Assembly (NCBI RefSeq): GCF_023273855.1
Contig: NZ_CP096884.1
Span: 1,116,001-1,180,000 of the forward strand
DNA: 64,000 nt
DNA from: Seonamhaeicola sp. ML3
GTDB taxonomy: Bacteria > Bacteroidota > Bacteroidia > Flavobacteriales > Flavobacteriaceae
Reading direction: 5' to 3'
Shown here: piece after piece, positions 16,892-25,006 of the stretch
Layout: each line of letters starts with the position of its first letter
Position numbering within the stretch: position 1 is the stretch's first letter
Made by a program: the position numbers and the translations under genes
The notes under the pieces: generated by a model
Told to the model about the DNA's origin: nothing
Databases searched by the model: none
Seen by the model: only the letters and a program-made list of their open reading frames with translations

Positions 16892-19192
16892 TTACTCTTC
16901 CTCTTCTACATTGTTGCTAGCTGCAGCTGTTGCGGGTTCTACTGTAGCATCATGCGAATTATAATATTCTTCCAAAAGGCTTATAGTTGCTGTTAACAGG
17001 TCTTTTGTTTCCAATAAAACGCCAAAATAAAGCGTCGTGTTTTTTGGACTGGATTCTTCAGTTCTTGTGCGCTCAACTTGCTTTTGGATTTTACGTGATA
17101 TCGAATTAAATATGTCGTGTTTTTTCTCTAATACTGCTCCAATCTCGTCAAAAGAGCCCGACATGAATGCATTCTTCGTATTGGCAAATAATTCTTCTAA
17201 AGTAATGTCTATATCCTTTAATTCCCTTATTTGACTAAACTTTAATTTTTTGTGGTTATTGTTTACGTGCTTATAACTTGTATTCGATATATAGCCTAAA
17301 GATTGAGCCATATCTTGCAAGTACCTTAAAATACTTAAGTAGAAATTACTGGCATTAACACTTGGCTCATCAAGATTTTTAATAAAATAATAGATATTAT
17401 CCTTTAAGTCCTCTATTTCATCCGTTAGTTTTTCAACTTGGGCTTTGTTCTTTTTTAATTTTTTTAAATCGTGTGTTGCCAGTCCTGCAACAGCATTAGT
17501 ATATATTCTGTTACTTCTATTAATGACGTTGGCAATATTGCTAGCACTCTCTAAAATTACACCTTGTGTAGAACTGCTCTCTGCTCTTTGTAGGCTATCC
17601 TCTTCTTTAAGTTCTTTAGATTTCTTCCTGTGGCTTAAATAATTTCTAACCAGTACCAATATGGCAAAAGCAATTAAAGCCGCTAAAGCATAACCTCTAC
17701 CATAATATAAAATCAAGGCCATTATGGCGGCAGCAACAAAAGCACATAGAGCTGTCATGAACCATCCACCAATAACATTAAGTACACCAGCTACTCTATA
17801 TACAGCACTTTCACTTCCCCATGCTCTATCTGCTAAAGAAGTACCCATGGCGACCATAAAAGTAACGTAAGTGGTAGATAAAGGTAATTTCATTGAAGTT
17901 GCAATCGAAATAAGTACACTCGCTACCATTAAATTTACCGCAGCTCTCACCATATCGAAAGCCGGCATATCTTCTTTTTTTATAGCAGCCGAAATTACAG
18001 GTTTTTGAAACTGCTTTGAAATAACGCGTTTAGCAGCATTAGGCAACATACTGTTAATACTATCAGATGCTGCTATGGTCATTCTTACAATACTTCTGGA
18101 TAGAAAATTTGGTTCAAAACGTTCTTTCACATCATCTTGACGTGATAAATCTACCGATGTTTTTACAACCGCTTTAGCTTTACTGGAAAACCAAAGCGTT
18201 AATACCATAATTAATCCAGCAATGAGCAGAATATAGGTAGGTGTGTGAATTTTGTTTGCCAAACTATCCATTCTGAACTCAGTAGCTAAAACACCTAATG
18301 TATTATGTGCTTCAGTATAATCTTGAAATGCCTGGTATGCTCCAGTTGTTGGTCCAATAAAATTCACCAAATCGTTCCCAGCAAAAGCCACTGCCAAAGC
18401 AAATGTTCCTATAATAATTATAATCTTATAGATGTTCGTCTTTAAGAATAGAATCAATGCAAAAGAGGCTAGCGTGAAAAATAAAAAGCCTCCCACCAAA
18501 ACTATTTCAGTATTACCCGATATAAAGGCTTTTATACTATCGTTCATGAAGGTTGCATTCTTTATACCCTTTATAAGGATAAAATACATTATTGAAGTTA
18601 CCGCAAAACCACTAAAAATTGCGCCATAAAACTTTGGCTTCTCATTAAAGTTGAATGATAACAGAAGTCGCGCCACGTACTGAATTAATGCACCAATAGA
18701 AAAGGCCACAACCACCGAGAGCAAGATTCCCAAAATGATTTCTATGGCTTTTTCATTATTAATGTAGTTGCCTAAGTCTAATAAAGACTGGCTGTTATCG
18801 GCAGAAATCTTTAAAATCGCCATACACACAGAGGCGCCTAAAAGTTCAAAAACAATCGATACAGTTGTAGATGTAGGTAAACCGAGTGTATTGAAAAAGT
18901 CTAATAATAATATATCGGTTATCATCACGGCCATAAAAATGATCATGATTTCATCGAAGACAAATTCTCCTGGAACAAAAATACCTTTACGGGCAATTTC
19001 CATCATGCCACTAGAAGATAGTGCCCCAAAAGCAACACCTACACTAGCAACAATCATAAGCGTTTTAAAAGAAACGGCCTTAGAACCAATAGCTGAATTC
19101 AAGAAGTTTACAGCATCATTACTTACACCAACTACCAAATCTGCAATTGCCAAAACAGCAAGTGCAACGATCATAAAAGTATAAATATCCAT
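16892..19192 (-). CDS. PiT family inorganic phosphate transporter with C-terminal PhoU-like helical domain
   Basis: 766 residues. Two inverted PiT signature repeats are visible: GVSNDAVNFLNSAIGSKA near residue 22 and AFAGNDLVNFIGPTTG near 270. Ten or more membrane segments fill the first ~530 residues. The last ~230 residues are soluble and helical, like the DUF47/PhoU-type regulators that are usually separate proteins beside PiT; here the two are fused. PiT proteins take up phosphate with H+ or Na+. Three tandem 11-bp boxes lie 50-230 bases upstream, suggesting control by phosphate. Confidence 0.9.
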   Translation of the reverse strand: MDIYTFMIVALAVLAIADLVVGVSNDAVNFLNSAIGSKAVSFKTLMIVASVGVAFGALSSSGMMEIARKGIFVPGEFVFDEIMIIFMAVMITDILLLDFFNTLGLPTSTTVSIVFELLGASVCMAILKISADNSQSLLDLGNYINNEKAIEIILGILLSVVVAFSIGALIQYVARLLLSFNFNEKPKFYGAIFSGFAVTSIMYFILIKGIKNATFMNDSIKAFISGNTEIVLVGGFLFFTLASFALILFLKTNIYKIIIIIGTFALAVAFAGNDLVNFIGPTTGAYQAFQDYTEAHNTLGVLATEFRMDSLANKIHTPTYILLIAGLIMVLTLWFSSKAKAVVKTSVDLSRQDDVKERFEPNFLSRSIVRMTIAASDSINSMLPNAAKRVISKQFQKPVISAAIKKEDMPAFDMVRAAVNLMVASVLISIATSMKLPLSTTYVTFMVAMGTSLADRAWGSESAVYRVAGVLNVIGGWFMTALCAFVAAAIMALILYYGRGYALAALIAFAILVLVRNYLSHRKKSKELKEEDSLQRAESSSTQGVILESASNIANVINRSNRIYTNAVAGLATHDLKKLKKNKAQVEKLTDEIEDLKDNIYYFIKNLDEPSVNASNFYLSILRYLQDMAQSLGYISNTSYKHVNNNHKKLKFSQIRELKDIDITLEELFANTKNAFMSGSFDEIGAVLEKKHDIFNSISRKIQKQVERTRTEESSPKNTTLYFGVLLETKDLLTATISLLEEYYNSHDATVEPATAAASNNVEEEE

Positions 19193-19242
19193 TCAGGAAA
19201 AAGTAAAATTATAAAGAGCAAATGTCAGATATTTTATTAAAC

Positions 19243-19264
19243 CTAATGTTATGCTAATGTTATG
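19243..19264 (-). promoter_or_regulatory. Pho-box-like tandem repeat 1
   Basis: CTAATGTTATG occurs twice in exact tandem. Read on the minus strand this gives ATAACA-N5-ATAACA, like the PhoP box TTAACA-N5-TTAACA known in Bacillus. It lies 50 bases ahead of the PiT gene. Confidence 0.6.
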
Positions 19265-19325
19265 TTCTTTACTCTAAATAATAAAAACTACGGTTAATAA
19301 TGCTCAACAAACCAATATACACTTA

Positions 19326-19342
19326 TGTTAACTTAATGTTAC
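19326..19342 (-). promoter_or_regulatory. Pho-box-like tandem repeat 2
   Basis: TGTTAA at 19326 and TGTTAC at 19337 are 11 bases apart; on the minus strand GTAACA-N5-TTAACA. It lies in the divergent region between the PiT and MORN-type genes. Confidence 0.55.
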
Positions 19343-19391
19343 TAATTTTAAAAATATTAAAATATTGTTATTCAATTAGTTACAGTTTTAA

Positions 19392-19419
19392 TGTTAATTT
19401 AATGTTATGTAAACGTTGT
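19392..19419 (-). promoter_or_regulatory. Pho-box-like tandem repeat 3 (three units)
   Basis: TGTTAA (19392), TGTTAT (19403) and a weaker CGTTGT (19414) keep an 11-base period. The first two sit in identical TTAATGTTA units. It is 60-90 bases ahead of the plus-strand MORN-type gene. Confidence 0.6.
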
Positions 19420-19479
19420 CTACTTGTAAATTTATACATATATTTGTTATGTAATTATTAATTAAAAACCCCACATATT

Positions 19480-19827
19480 ATGAAAAAATATATCTTTATC
19501 CTTACAGTTTTATTTATAGGCACCTCTGTTTTTGCACAAGAAGATAAAAAAGTAACACACAAAACTATAGGAGACTTAATTGAAACCACCTACTTCTACG
19601 CAGATGGTAGCATACAACAACAAGGTACTTTTAATAAAGAAGGAAAACTACATGGCACCTGGACCAGTTTTGATACTAAAGGCAATAAAATAGCTGTTGG
19701 TAACTACGAAAATGGAAAAAAAGAAGGTAAATGGACTTTTTTAGTAAATGGTGAAATTAAAGAGGTTGACTATGTTAACTCTAAAGTGACTAAAATTTCT
19801 AAAGTAGACAAAGCTGTATCGCTTTAA
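19480..19827 (+). CDS. small secreted MORN-type repeat protein
   Basis: 115 residues with a clear signal peptide (cleavage after VFAQ). Two or three MORN/YwqK-like repeats follow (QGTFNKEGKLHGTW, GNYENGKKEGKWTF). Similar flavobacterial proteins are sometimes labelled as antitoxins or as nicotinate-nucleotide adenylyltransferases; nothing here supports an enzyme. It is divergent from the PiT gene, with tandem Pho-like boxes in its upstream region, so it may belong to the same response. Exported; function unknown. Confidence 0.8.
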   Translation: MKKYIFILTVLFIGTSVFAQEDKKVTHKTIGDLIETTYFYADGSIQQQGTFNKEGKLHGTWTSFDTKGNKIAVGNYENGKKEGKWTFLVNGEIKEVDYVNSKVTKISKVDKAVSL

Positions 19828-19843
19828 CTACAATAAAAAGCAT

Positions 19844-19876
19844 AAAAAAGCCGATGCAATGCATCGGCTTTTTTTT
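19844..19876. terminator. bidirectional terminator between the MORN and TonB-receptor genes
   Basis: GCCGATGC (19850-19857), loop AAT, GCATCGGC (19861-19868), with six As before and eight Ts after. It serves both convergent genes. Confidence 0.9.
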
Positions 19877-19893
19877 ATCTAAAATTTAAGCTA

Positions 19894-22728
19894 TTAGAAC
19901 TTAAGAGAGTATCCTATGGAAAACTCGGTTCCAGGCTGTCTCAAAGAAAAGATTCTATCTTGTGCCTGAAAAGATTGATAAACACTTTCCACCTCGGCAC
20001 CTAAAATATTACTTACCTTAATATCTATAGCAGATTTTTTATTTTCTCCAAAAACCTTGTTTAAGGTAAAGTTTAAGCTTTCAAATGGAAGCGTAAACAC
20101 ATCTGGAACACCACCTAAACCAACAACTTCAAGTGTTTTCCCTTGCATGTTAAAGAATAAACCTGTTTGCAATCCAATATCAGAATTGGTATAGTTTAAA
20201 CTTGTGTTGATTAAGAAAGGTGACTGCCCTTGTAGATTACGTTTTCTATCAATAGTCTCTCCTGTTCTGGCATTTTGAGATCTAGAGAAAAACTCCCCTT
20301 CAGACATGGTTAACTCAGACTCTGTTACAGAGGCATTTAATGAGAACTTCAAATTTCTTAAACCTTCTGCAATGAAGCCTAAATTTTGTCTAAACTCAAT
20401 TTCAGCACCGTAAACATCGGCACTACCTAAGTTTGCGACCGTAAGTTGCGTTGGAGCTGATGCAAAGAAGGATTTTTCGATAGGATCATCAAACTTCTTA
20501 TAGAAACCACTTATAGCAAACATTTGTCCAGCTTCACCAAAACGCTCAAACCTTAAATCGAAATTATCAACATAGGTAGGATTCAGGTTAATATTACCAA
20601 TAAACAATCTATCTGTAATAGGATCGAAAATCTGTACAAAAGAAGCTTCCTTGAATGAAGGACGAGCGGTTGTTTTGTAATAAGATGTTCTTATGTTCGA
20701 TTCCTCTCCTACAGCATAAATAAGATTTGCCGATGGGAAGAAATCATGTTTATCAAGTACTTTAAACCTTAAAAAGTCATCACCTGTTGTATTGTTTCTA
20801 CCAGTATAATACGATGTAAAAATCTCGGCACGTAACCCTAAAATAGCTTTAAGTTTTTCACTAACGTTAAACTCGTTAGAGATGTACGTAGATGCTATGT
20901 TTTGTTCACCTTCATAGGCATCACCAGGGTTGAAAATATCACCAGAGATTAAGAATGTACCATTTACACTATTATCTCTACTCCAAATATTTTCTGGAGC
21001 AAGTAAATTATTTGGATTACCATCTACAACCTCTGCACCATTATTGTTAAAGGTATAATCATCGATGTTAAAATCCCTAAACTTATAAGTGTAGCCACCT
21101 CCAAATTTTACTTTAGCAGGTCTACCACCTAATTGGTACTTCTTGCTAAAATCGAACTTTGAAGCCCAGTTTTCTTCTTGTAACCATCTCCAGATTCGAA
21201 TAGGAAATGTTGCAGCCGATGGCGATATAAAAAACTCACCGTTATCAGCCTCTTGTAAAGGTGTTACTCTATGGTCTTTATCGTAAACCTTTGCAAAAGT
21301 TGGTGAAAATTTCCAATCAAAATCCCAATCATTTTCAGCACCGAAAGAGTGATCACCACTTACTAAAAGATTAGTTACCGAACGCTCTGTATAGGTAATA
21401 GCGTCTTTTGTTAAAGGCTCAAAACCAGAACCAGAACCAGAACCTCCCTGAGCGATAAGCTGATCGAAGAAACCACCAGCAGACTCTCCGTTTTGGATAT
21501 GTAGTACGTTTACTTTGTATTTTGATCTTTCACTTTTATACGTTAGACCAACCAGACCATTAAGGAGAATGTTATTGATACCCTCGCTACCCTCAGAAAT
21601 TCTATCGATTACAAGTTCTGTGTTAGCTGGATTATTCGCGTCTATAGAGAAAGCACCATCTACACGATTCTCGTAAAAAGTAGTTGAGTTCTTATAAGAG
21701 AAAGATGCTTGATAACCGAACTTATCTTCTCCAATTTCAAATTGGTCACCTAGCGTAAATCCGAAGTCAAAATTAGGATTACTAGTTTGTTGTTTAGCTC
21801 TTAATTCGCTATCAAAACGACCAGTTAAAGATGTTAAAAGTCCACGATTTTCAAATCTTCCCGGTATAGGTTGATACCTGTTTATTTGCAGGTTTCTAGT
21901 ACCATCATCATATCCCCAAAAATCGGTATCACCGCCAGTTCCAATAAGAAAGTTGTCATTAAAATGCATATCGGGGTTGTAACCTGTTCCCAAAGAAATA
22001 GAAGCCTCAAATTTTGTTGGGAAATCTTTGGTAACAATATCTACAACACCTCCAGTAAAATCTGCCGGATACTCTGCAGCAGCAGACTTAACTACTATAA
22101 TGTTATCTAAAATATTGGTAGGGAAAATATCCATCTGAATTGTGTTTCTATCAGGATCTAATCCTGGAATATCCACACCATTCAAAGTAGATTTCGTATA
22201 ACGGTCTCCTAGACCTCTAACGTATACATATTTACCCCCAACCACAGAAACTCCAGGAACACTTTTTACGGCAGTAGCTAAATTACTTGCTCCACTCGAT
22301 TTTATACTCTGAGCAGATAACCCATCTAGTAACGTTACCGATTTTTTCTGGATGTCTAATACTGCACTTTCAGTATTTCTTTTAATACTTGTAGTGATAA
22401 CAATCTCATCTAAAGAGTTTGATGACAAGGTTACATCTAAATCTACAACTTGTCCACTCTGTATAACTACATCGCTTATTTCTTTGGTTTGATAACCTAC
22501 AAATGAGAAAATAACGGTATAAGTACCAGTCTCTAAGTTTAACTGATACTTACCATCAAAATCTGATGTTGTACCAATGGTAGTTCCTTTTACTATTACA
22601 TTGGCAAAGGCCATAGGCTCATTGTTATACTCGCCATCAAGGATATTTCCAGCAAGAGTTCCAGTTTGAGAGGAAGCAGCTAAAACAGAACCTAAGAACA
22701 GTAAGAGAAATACATAAATATTTTTCAT
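19894..22728 (-). CDS. TonB-dependent outer-membrane receptor with CarboxypepD_reg-like N-terminus
   Basis: 944 residues. Signal peptide (~1-20), carboxypeptidase-regulatory-like beta-sandwich (~24-108), plug domain (~115-240, with YVRGLGDRYTKSTLNG and an AEYPADFTGGVVDI region), then a long 22-strand-type barrel ending in Phe. No TonB-box experiment is possible here, but the layout is that of an active uptake receptor. It lies directly behind the beta-helix surface lipoprotein gene, separated by a strong stem-loop, and its operon has Pho-like boxes upstream. The substrate is probably a phosphorus compound (inference); no SusD partner is present. Confidence 0.9.
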   Translation of the reverse strand: MKNIYVFLLLFLGSVLAASSQTGTLAGNILDGEYNNEPMAFANVIVKGTTIGTTSDFDGKYQLNLETGTYTVIFSFVGYQTKEISDVVIQSGQVVDLDVTLSSNSLDEIVITTSIKRNTESAVLDIQKKSVTLLDGLSAQSIKSSGASNLATAVKSVPGVSVVGGKYVYVRGLGDRYTKSTLNGVDIPGLDPDRNTIQMDIFPTNILDNIIVVKSAAAEYPADFTGGVVDIVTKDFPTKFEASISLGTGYNPDMHFNDNFLIGTGGDTDFWGYDDGTRNLQINRYQPIPGRFENRGLLTSLTGRFDSELRAKQQTSNPNFDFGFTLGDQFEIGEDKFGYQASFSYKNSTTFYENRVDGAFSIDANNPANTELVIDRISEGSEGINNILLNGLVGLTYKSERSKYKVNVLHIQNGESAGGFFDQLIAQGGSGSGSGFEPLTKDAITYTERSVTNLLVSGDHSFGAENDWDFDWKFSPTFAKVYDKDHRVTPLQEADNGEFFISPSAATFPIRIWRWLQEENWASKFDFSKKYQLGGRPAKVKFGGGYTYKFRDFNIDDYTFNNNGAEVVDGNPNNLLAPENIWSRDNSVNGTFLISGDIFNPGDAYEGEQNIASTYISNEFNVSEKLKAILGLRAEIFTSYYTGRNNTTGDDFLRFKVLDKHDFFPSANLIYAVGEESNIRTSYYKTTARPSFKEASFVQIFDPITDRLFIGNINLNPTYVDNFDLRFERFGEAGQMFAISGFYKKFDDPIEKSFFASAPTQLTVANLGSADVYGAEIEFRQNLGFIAEGLRNLKFSLNASVTESELTMSEGEFFSRSQNARTGETIDRKRNLQGQSPFLINTSLNYTNSDIGLQTGLFFNMQGKTLEVVGLGGVPDVFTLPFESLNFTLNKVFGENKKSAIDIKVSNILGAEVESVYQSFQAQDRIFSLRQPGTEFSIGYSLKF

Positions 22729-22741
22729 ATAAATTATTTAT

Positions 22742-22778
22742 GTACTTCTGCCTAATTAAAAGGCAGAAGTACTTTTTT
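22742..22778 (-). terminator. intra-operon stem-loop between lipoprotein and receptor genes
   Basis: GTACTTCTGCC (22742-22752) and GGCAGAAGTAC (22762-22772) form a perfect 11-bp stem with a 9-base loop. The T-run lies on the plus-strand side; on the minus (gene) strand the following bases are only AT-rich. It may partly terminate, or act as an RNA stabiliser setting the lipoprotein:receptor ratio. Confidence 0.6.
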
Positions 22779-22799
22779 GTTTTGTAATTCTTTTTGAAT

Positions 22800-24134
22800 T
22801 TAGAAGCCTAAACCTCCAGCTGAATTTGCGTAAGTCCAGCTAAGGTTTGTAGTATTTGCACCTACAGTTTGTGAACCGTCGTTTACTTGAGTAGCCCATC
22901 CTGCCGCTCTTGTTGTAAAGTCTGGGTTTAAGATGATTTTATCTTCATCGATATCATTATCTTCATCGGTATCATCACAGTTTTGTGCACAACCTACTTT
23001 TTCAACAAAAATACTGTTATCAAAACCTACTATTTGCCAGTTAGAAAAAGTAATTAACCCATCAAGGAAGTTTTGAGAAACACCATTGTTATCTAACTCT
23101 ACATCTTTACCTGCAGGGAAACCTTTAGCAAAAACATTAGAAGTAGTTCCTCTTGCTTTACTTCTGTAATCGGCATACTCACCATTACTAGTGCTAGAGT
23201 TACCAATAATAGTAGCGTTAGTTAATGTAAATGAACCTTCGCTTCCGTTTGGAGTACTACCTTCAGGACCATCAATTTCGAAAGCGTGATCTGAGGCAGA
23301 ACCTAAAACAACTACAGCATTATCTATAGTTCCAGAATATGCTTGATCAATATCGATAGCATCGTCACCTTGTGCCCACACTAATAAATTAGAAGCGTTT
23401 ACAGTTCCACCAAAAAACTCAATGCCATCATCTACATTGGCGACAACTTCAACGTTGTTTATAACTGTACCTGAACCTACTCCTCCAAGTGTTAAACCAT
23501 TAATTTCGTTTCCTTCACCTATTAAAGCTCCACCGTGACGGATAGAAACATACTCTAATCTACCTGAATCATCTGCAGCATCACTACCTCCATAAAGACC
23601 GAAAGTATCATCAGCAGGAATTCCTTCTATTTGTGCTTCAGCTAAATCTCCTTTTAAAGAACAAGGCGCATTTCCAAGAATGATTAAACCACCCCAAAGT
23701 CCTCTGTTATCTTGATTTAAATTAGTACCAGCAGTTTCTCCAGCATCAATATTATCACTTGTAGAAGTGAATATGATTGGAGCAGAAGCTGTACCAACAG
23801 CGTTTATTTTACCACCTCTAGCAACAATTAATGCAGAAGCTAAAGATCCTGTACCTGCTCTACCTTTAATTATTGTACCAGCCTCAATGGTTAAAGTAAC
23901 ACCATCTTGAACCACAACTCTTCTGTCTAATTCATATATGTTATCACTTGTCCAAGTTTCGTCTAAAGCAATACCACCAGCTTTTACAATTACAGGAGTC
24001 CCTGTTGGTGTGTTACCTCCTCCTTCATTAATAATTGTCACCTCCTCTATAATTATAGGAGTGTCATCATCTTTAAAACATCCCGTAAATACTAAGGTAG
24101 ATGCTACTAAAAGAGTTAAAAATATTTTTTTCAT
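22800..24134 (-). CDS. surface-exposed beta-helix lipoprotein, partner of the TonB receptor
   Basis: 444 residues. The lipobox Cys is C19 and is followed by F-K-D-D-D, close to the lipoprotein export signal (Lys plus Asp/Glu right after Cys) that sends Bacteroidetes lipoproteins to the outer face. The body is a right-handed beta-helix (VVQDGVTLTIEAGTIIKG, GGLIILGNAPC, NNVEVVANVDDGIEFFGG, ASNLLVWAQGDDAIDID), rich in Gly/Asp/Asn and possibly Ca-binding. It precedes the TonB-dependent receptor in the same direction, in the place where a SusD-like binder would be. Proposed role: capture or processing of the ligand at the surface. Confidence 0.8.
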   Translation of the reverse strand: MKKIFLTLLVASTLVFTGCFKDDDTPIIIEEVTIINEGGGNTPTGTPVIVKAGGIALDETWTSDNIYELDRRVVVQDGVTLTIEAGTIIKGRAGTGSLASALIVARGGKINAVGTASAPIIFTSTSDNIDAGETAGTNLNQDNRGLWGGLIILGNAPCSLKGDLAEAQIEGIPADDTFGLYGGSDAADDSGRLEYVSIRHGGALIGEGNEINGLTLGGVGSGTVINNVEVVANVDDGIEFFGGTVNASNLLVWAQGDDAIDIDQAYSGTIDNAVVVLGSASDHAFEIDGPEGSTPNGSEGSFTLTNATIIGNSSTSNGEYADYRSKARGTTSNVFAKGFPAGKDVELDNNGVSQNFLDGLITFSNWQIVGFDNSIFVEKVGCAQNCDDTDEDNDIDEDKIILNPDFTTRAAGWATQVNDGSQTVGANTTNLSWTYANSAGGLGF

Positions 24135-24195
24135 TGTGTTTAAATTTTAGATGTATTTTTTTGTTTCCATTTACGCTGCAAAGAAATACACATTA

Positions 24196-24212
24196 TGTAA
24201 ACATGATGTTAC
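24196..24212 (-). promoter_or_regulatory. Pho-box-like tandem repeat 4
   Basis: TGTAAA at 24196 and TGTTAC at 24207, 11 bases apart; on the minus strand GTAACA-N5-TTTACA, 62 bases ahead of the lipoprotein ATG. Confidence 0.5.
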
Positions 24213-24239
24213 TTAAGCATTAAAGAACAGTAATAAAAG

Positions 24240-24256
24240 GGTTATCTTAATGTTAT
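24240..24256 (-). promoter_or_regulatory. Pho-box-like tandem repeat 5
   Basis: GGTTAT at 24240 and TGTTAT at 24251, 11 bases apart; on the minus strand ATAACA-N5-ATAACC. The second unit has one mismatch. Confidence 0.45.
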
Positions 24257-24447
24257 GGGATTTCACAGTGTAATTTGCGTTGGAAACAATTTGTTAACAT
24301 TAAAAACTATATAGTTTTAAAAAAGCATATATTATCTTCTAGAACATAATACATGTGATAAATCAACAATCGCTCTAGTCTACGATTAAATCAAAATCAA
24401 GAGTGACTAATAATTAGAAAAAAAGTTGTTGTGAGTAGTTCGAACCT

Positions 24448-24849
24448 CTAGTTAAGAGAGGATGATGTAGATGCCTGACTCTCTAAAGTATGAGACTGCT
24501 TGGTAGTTTCGGCCGAAGCTATATCTGTTTGGGGAAGCGTAAAAGCACCTAAAGCCAACTTAACCTCTGAAGGATTAATAGCATCTACTTTTACTTTAAC
24601 TTCCTTAGACTCATATCCTGGGAAATTAAAAACTAAAACGTAATCTCCAGCTTCTAAATTTTCAAGAAGAAACATTCCCGAAAAATCTGAAGAAACACTA
24701 ATAGAAGTTCCTTTAATGGAAACGTTTGCAAACGCCATGGGCGTATTATCGGCTTCTTTATCCAACACTTTACCAACAACCATACCCGTGTTTTGAGCAA
24801 AAGAGATTGCGGCAAATAAAAAGAAGAATAAAGTTATAATACGTTTCAC
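24448..24849 (-). CDS. free-standing CarboxypepD_reg-like secreted protein
   Basis: About 133 residues. The frame opens at a TTG (24876), but a GTG at 24849 gives a textbook signal peptide (KRIITLFFFLFAAISFAQ); TTG at 24855 is another option. The mature part is a single carboxypeptidase-regulatory-like domain with PMAFANVSIKGTSI, SDFSGMF, GDYVLVFNFPGYESKEV, strikingly like the N-terminal extension of the neighbouring TonB receptor (PMAFANVIVKGTTI, SDFDGKY). It then ends in a Ser/Thr-rich tail without plug or barrel. No frameshifted receptor remains follow, so it looks like a dedicated small protein rather than a broken receptor. Two Pho-like boxes stand 50-100 bases upstream. Confidence 0.7.
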   Translation of the reverse strand: MKRIITLFFFLFAAISFAQNTGMVVGKVLDKEADNTPMAFANVSIKGTSISVSSDFSGMFLLENLEAGDYVLVFNFPGYESKEVKVKVDAINPSEVKLALGAFTLPQTDIASAETTKQSHTLESQASTSSSLN

Positions 24850-24901
24850 TTTCAATATGAATTTTGTGTGGTACAAATAACCGACATTAATTAAACTACA
24901 A

Positions 24902-24918
24902 TGTTACCTAATTGTTAA
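24902..24918 (-). promoter_or_regulatory. Pho-box-like tandem repeat 6
   Basis: TGTTAC at 24902 and TGTTAA at 24913, 11 bases apart; on the minus strand TTAACA-N5-GTAACA, about 50 bases ahead of the CarboxypepD_reg-like gene. Confidence 0.55.
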
Positions 24919-24934
24919 TGGTATTTCATTTTTA

Positions 24935-24951
24935 CGTTACCCTAATGTTAA
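24935..24951 (-). promoter_or_regulatory. Pho-box-like tandem repeat 7
   Basis: CGTTAC at 24935 and TGTTAA at 24946, 11 bases apart; on the minus strand TTAACA-N5-GTAACG. It lies between the CarboxypepD_reg-like gene and the divergent dgt gene. Confidence 0.5.
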
Positions 24952-25006
24952 GGAATTTGAGATTTCATTTTTATTTAAATTATTTATCTTGCCAAGGCTT
25001 TAAACA

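Larger units (their letters stand above)
24135..24447. other. 313-base upstream region of the lipoprotein-receptor operon
   Basis: No gene seen. It contains Pho-like tandem boxes 4 and 5 within 60-125 bases of the lipoprotein start. The rest is AT-rich, including a GTTAAC palindrome near 24293. Confidence 0.6.

Noticed and set aside
18768-19184. Plus-strand frame of 138 codons opposite the PiT gene
   Set aside because: Fully antisense to the PiT N-terminus with clear family motifs; no promoter or start support.
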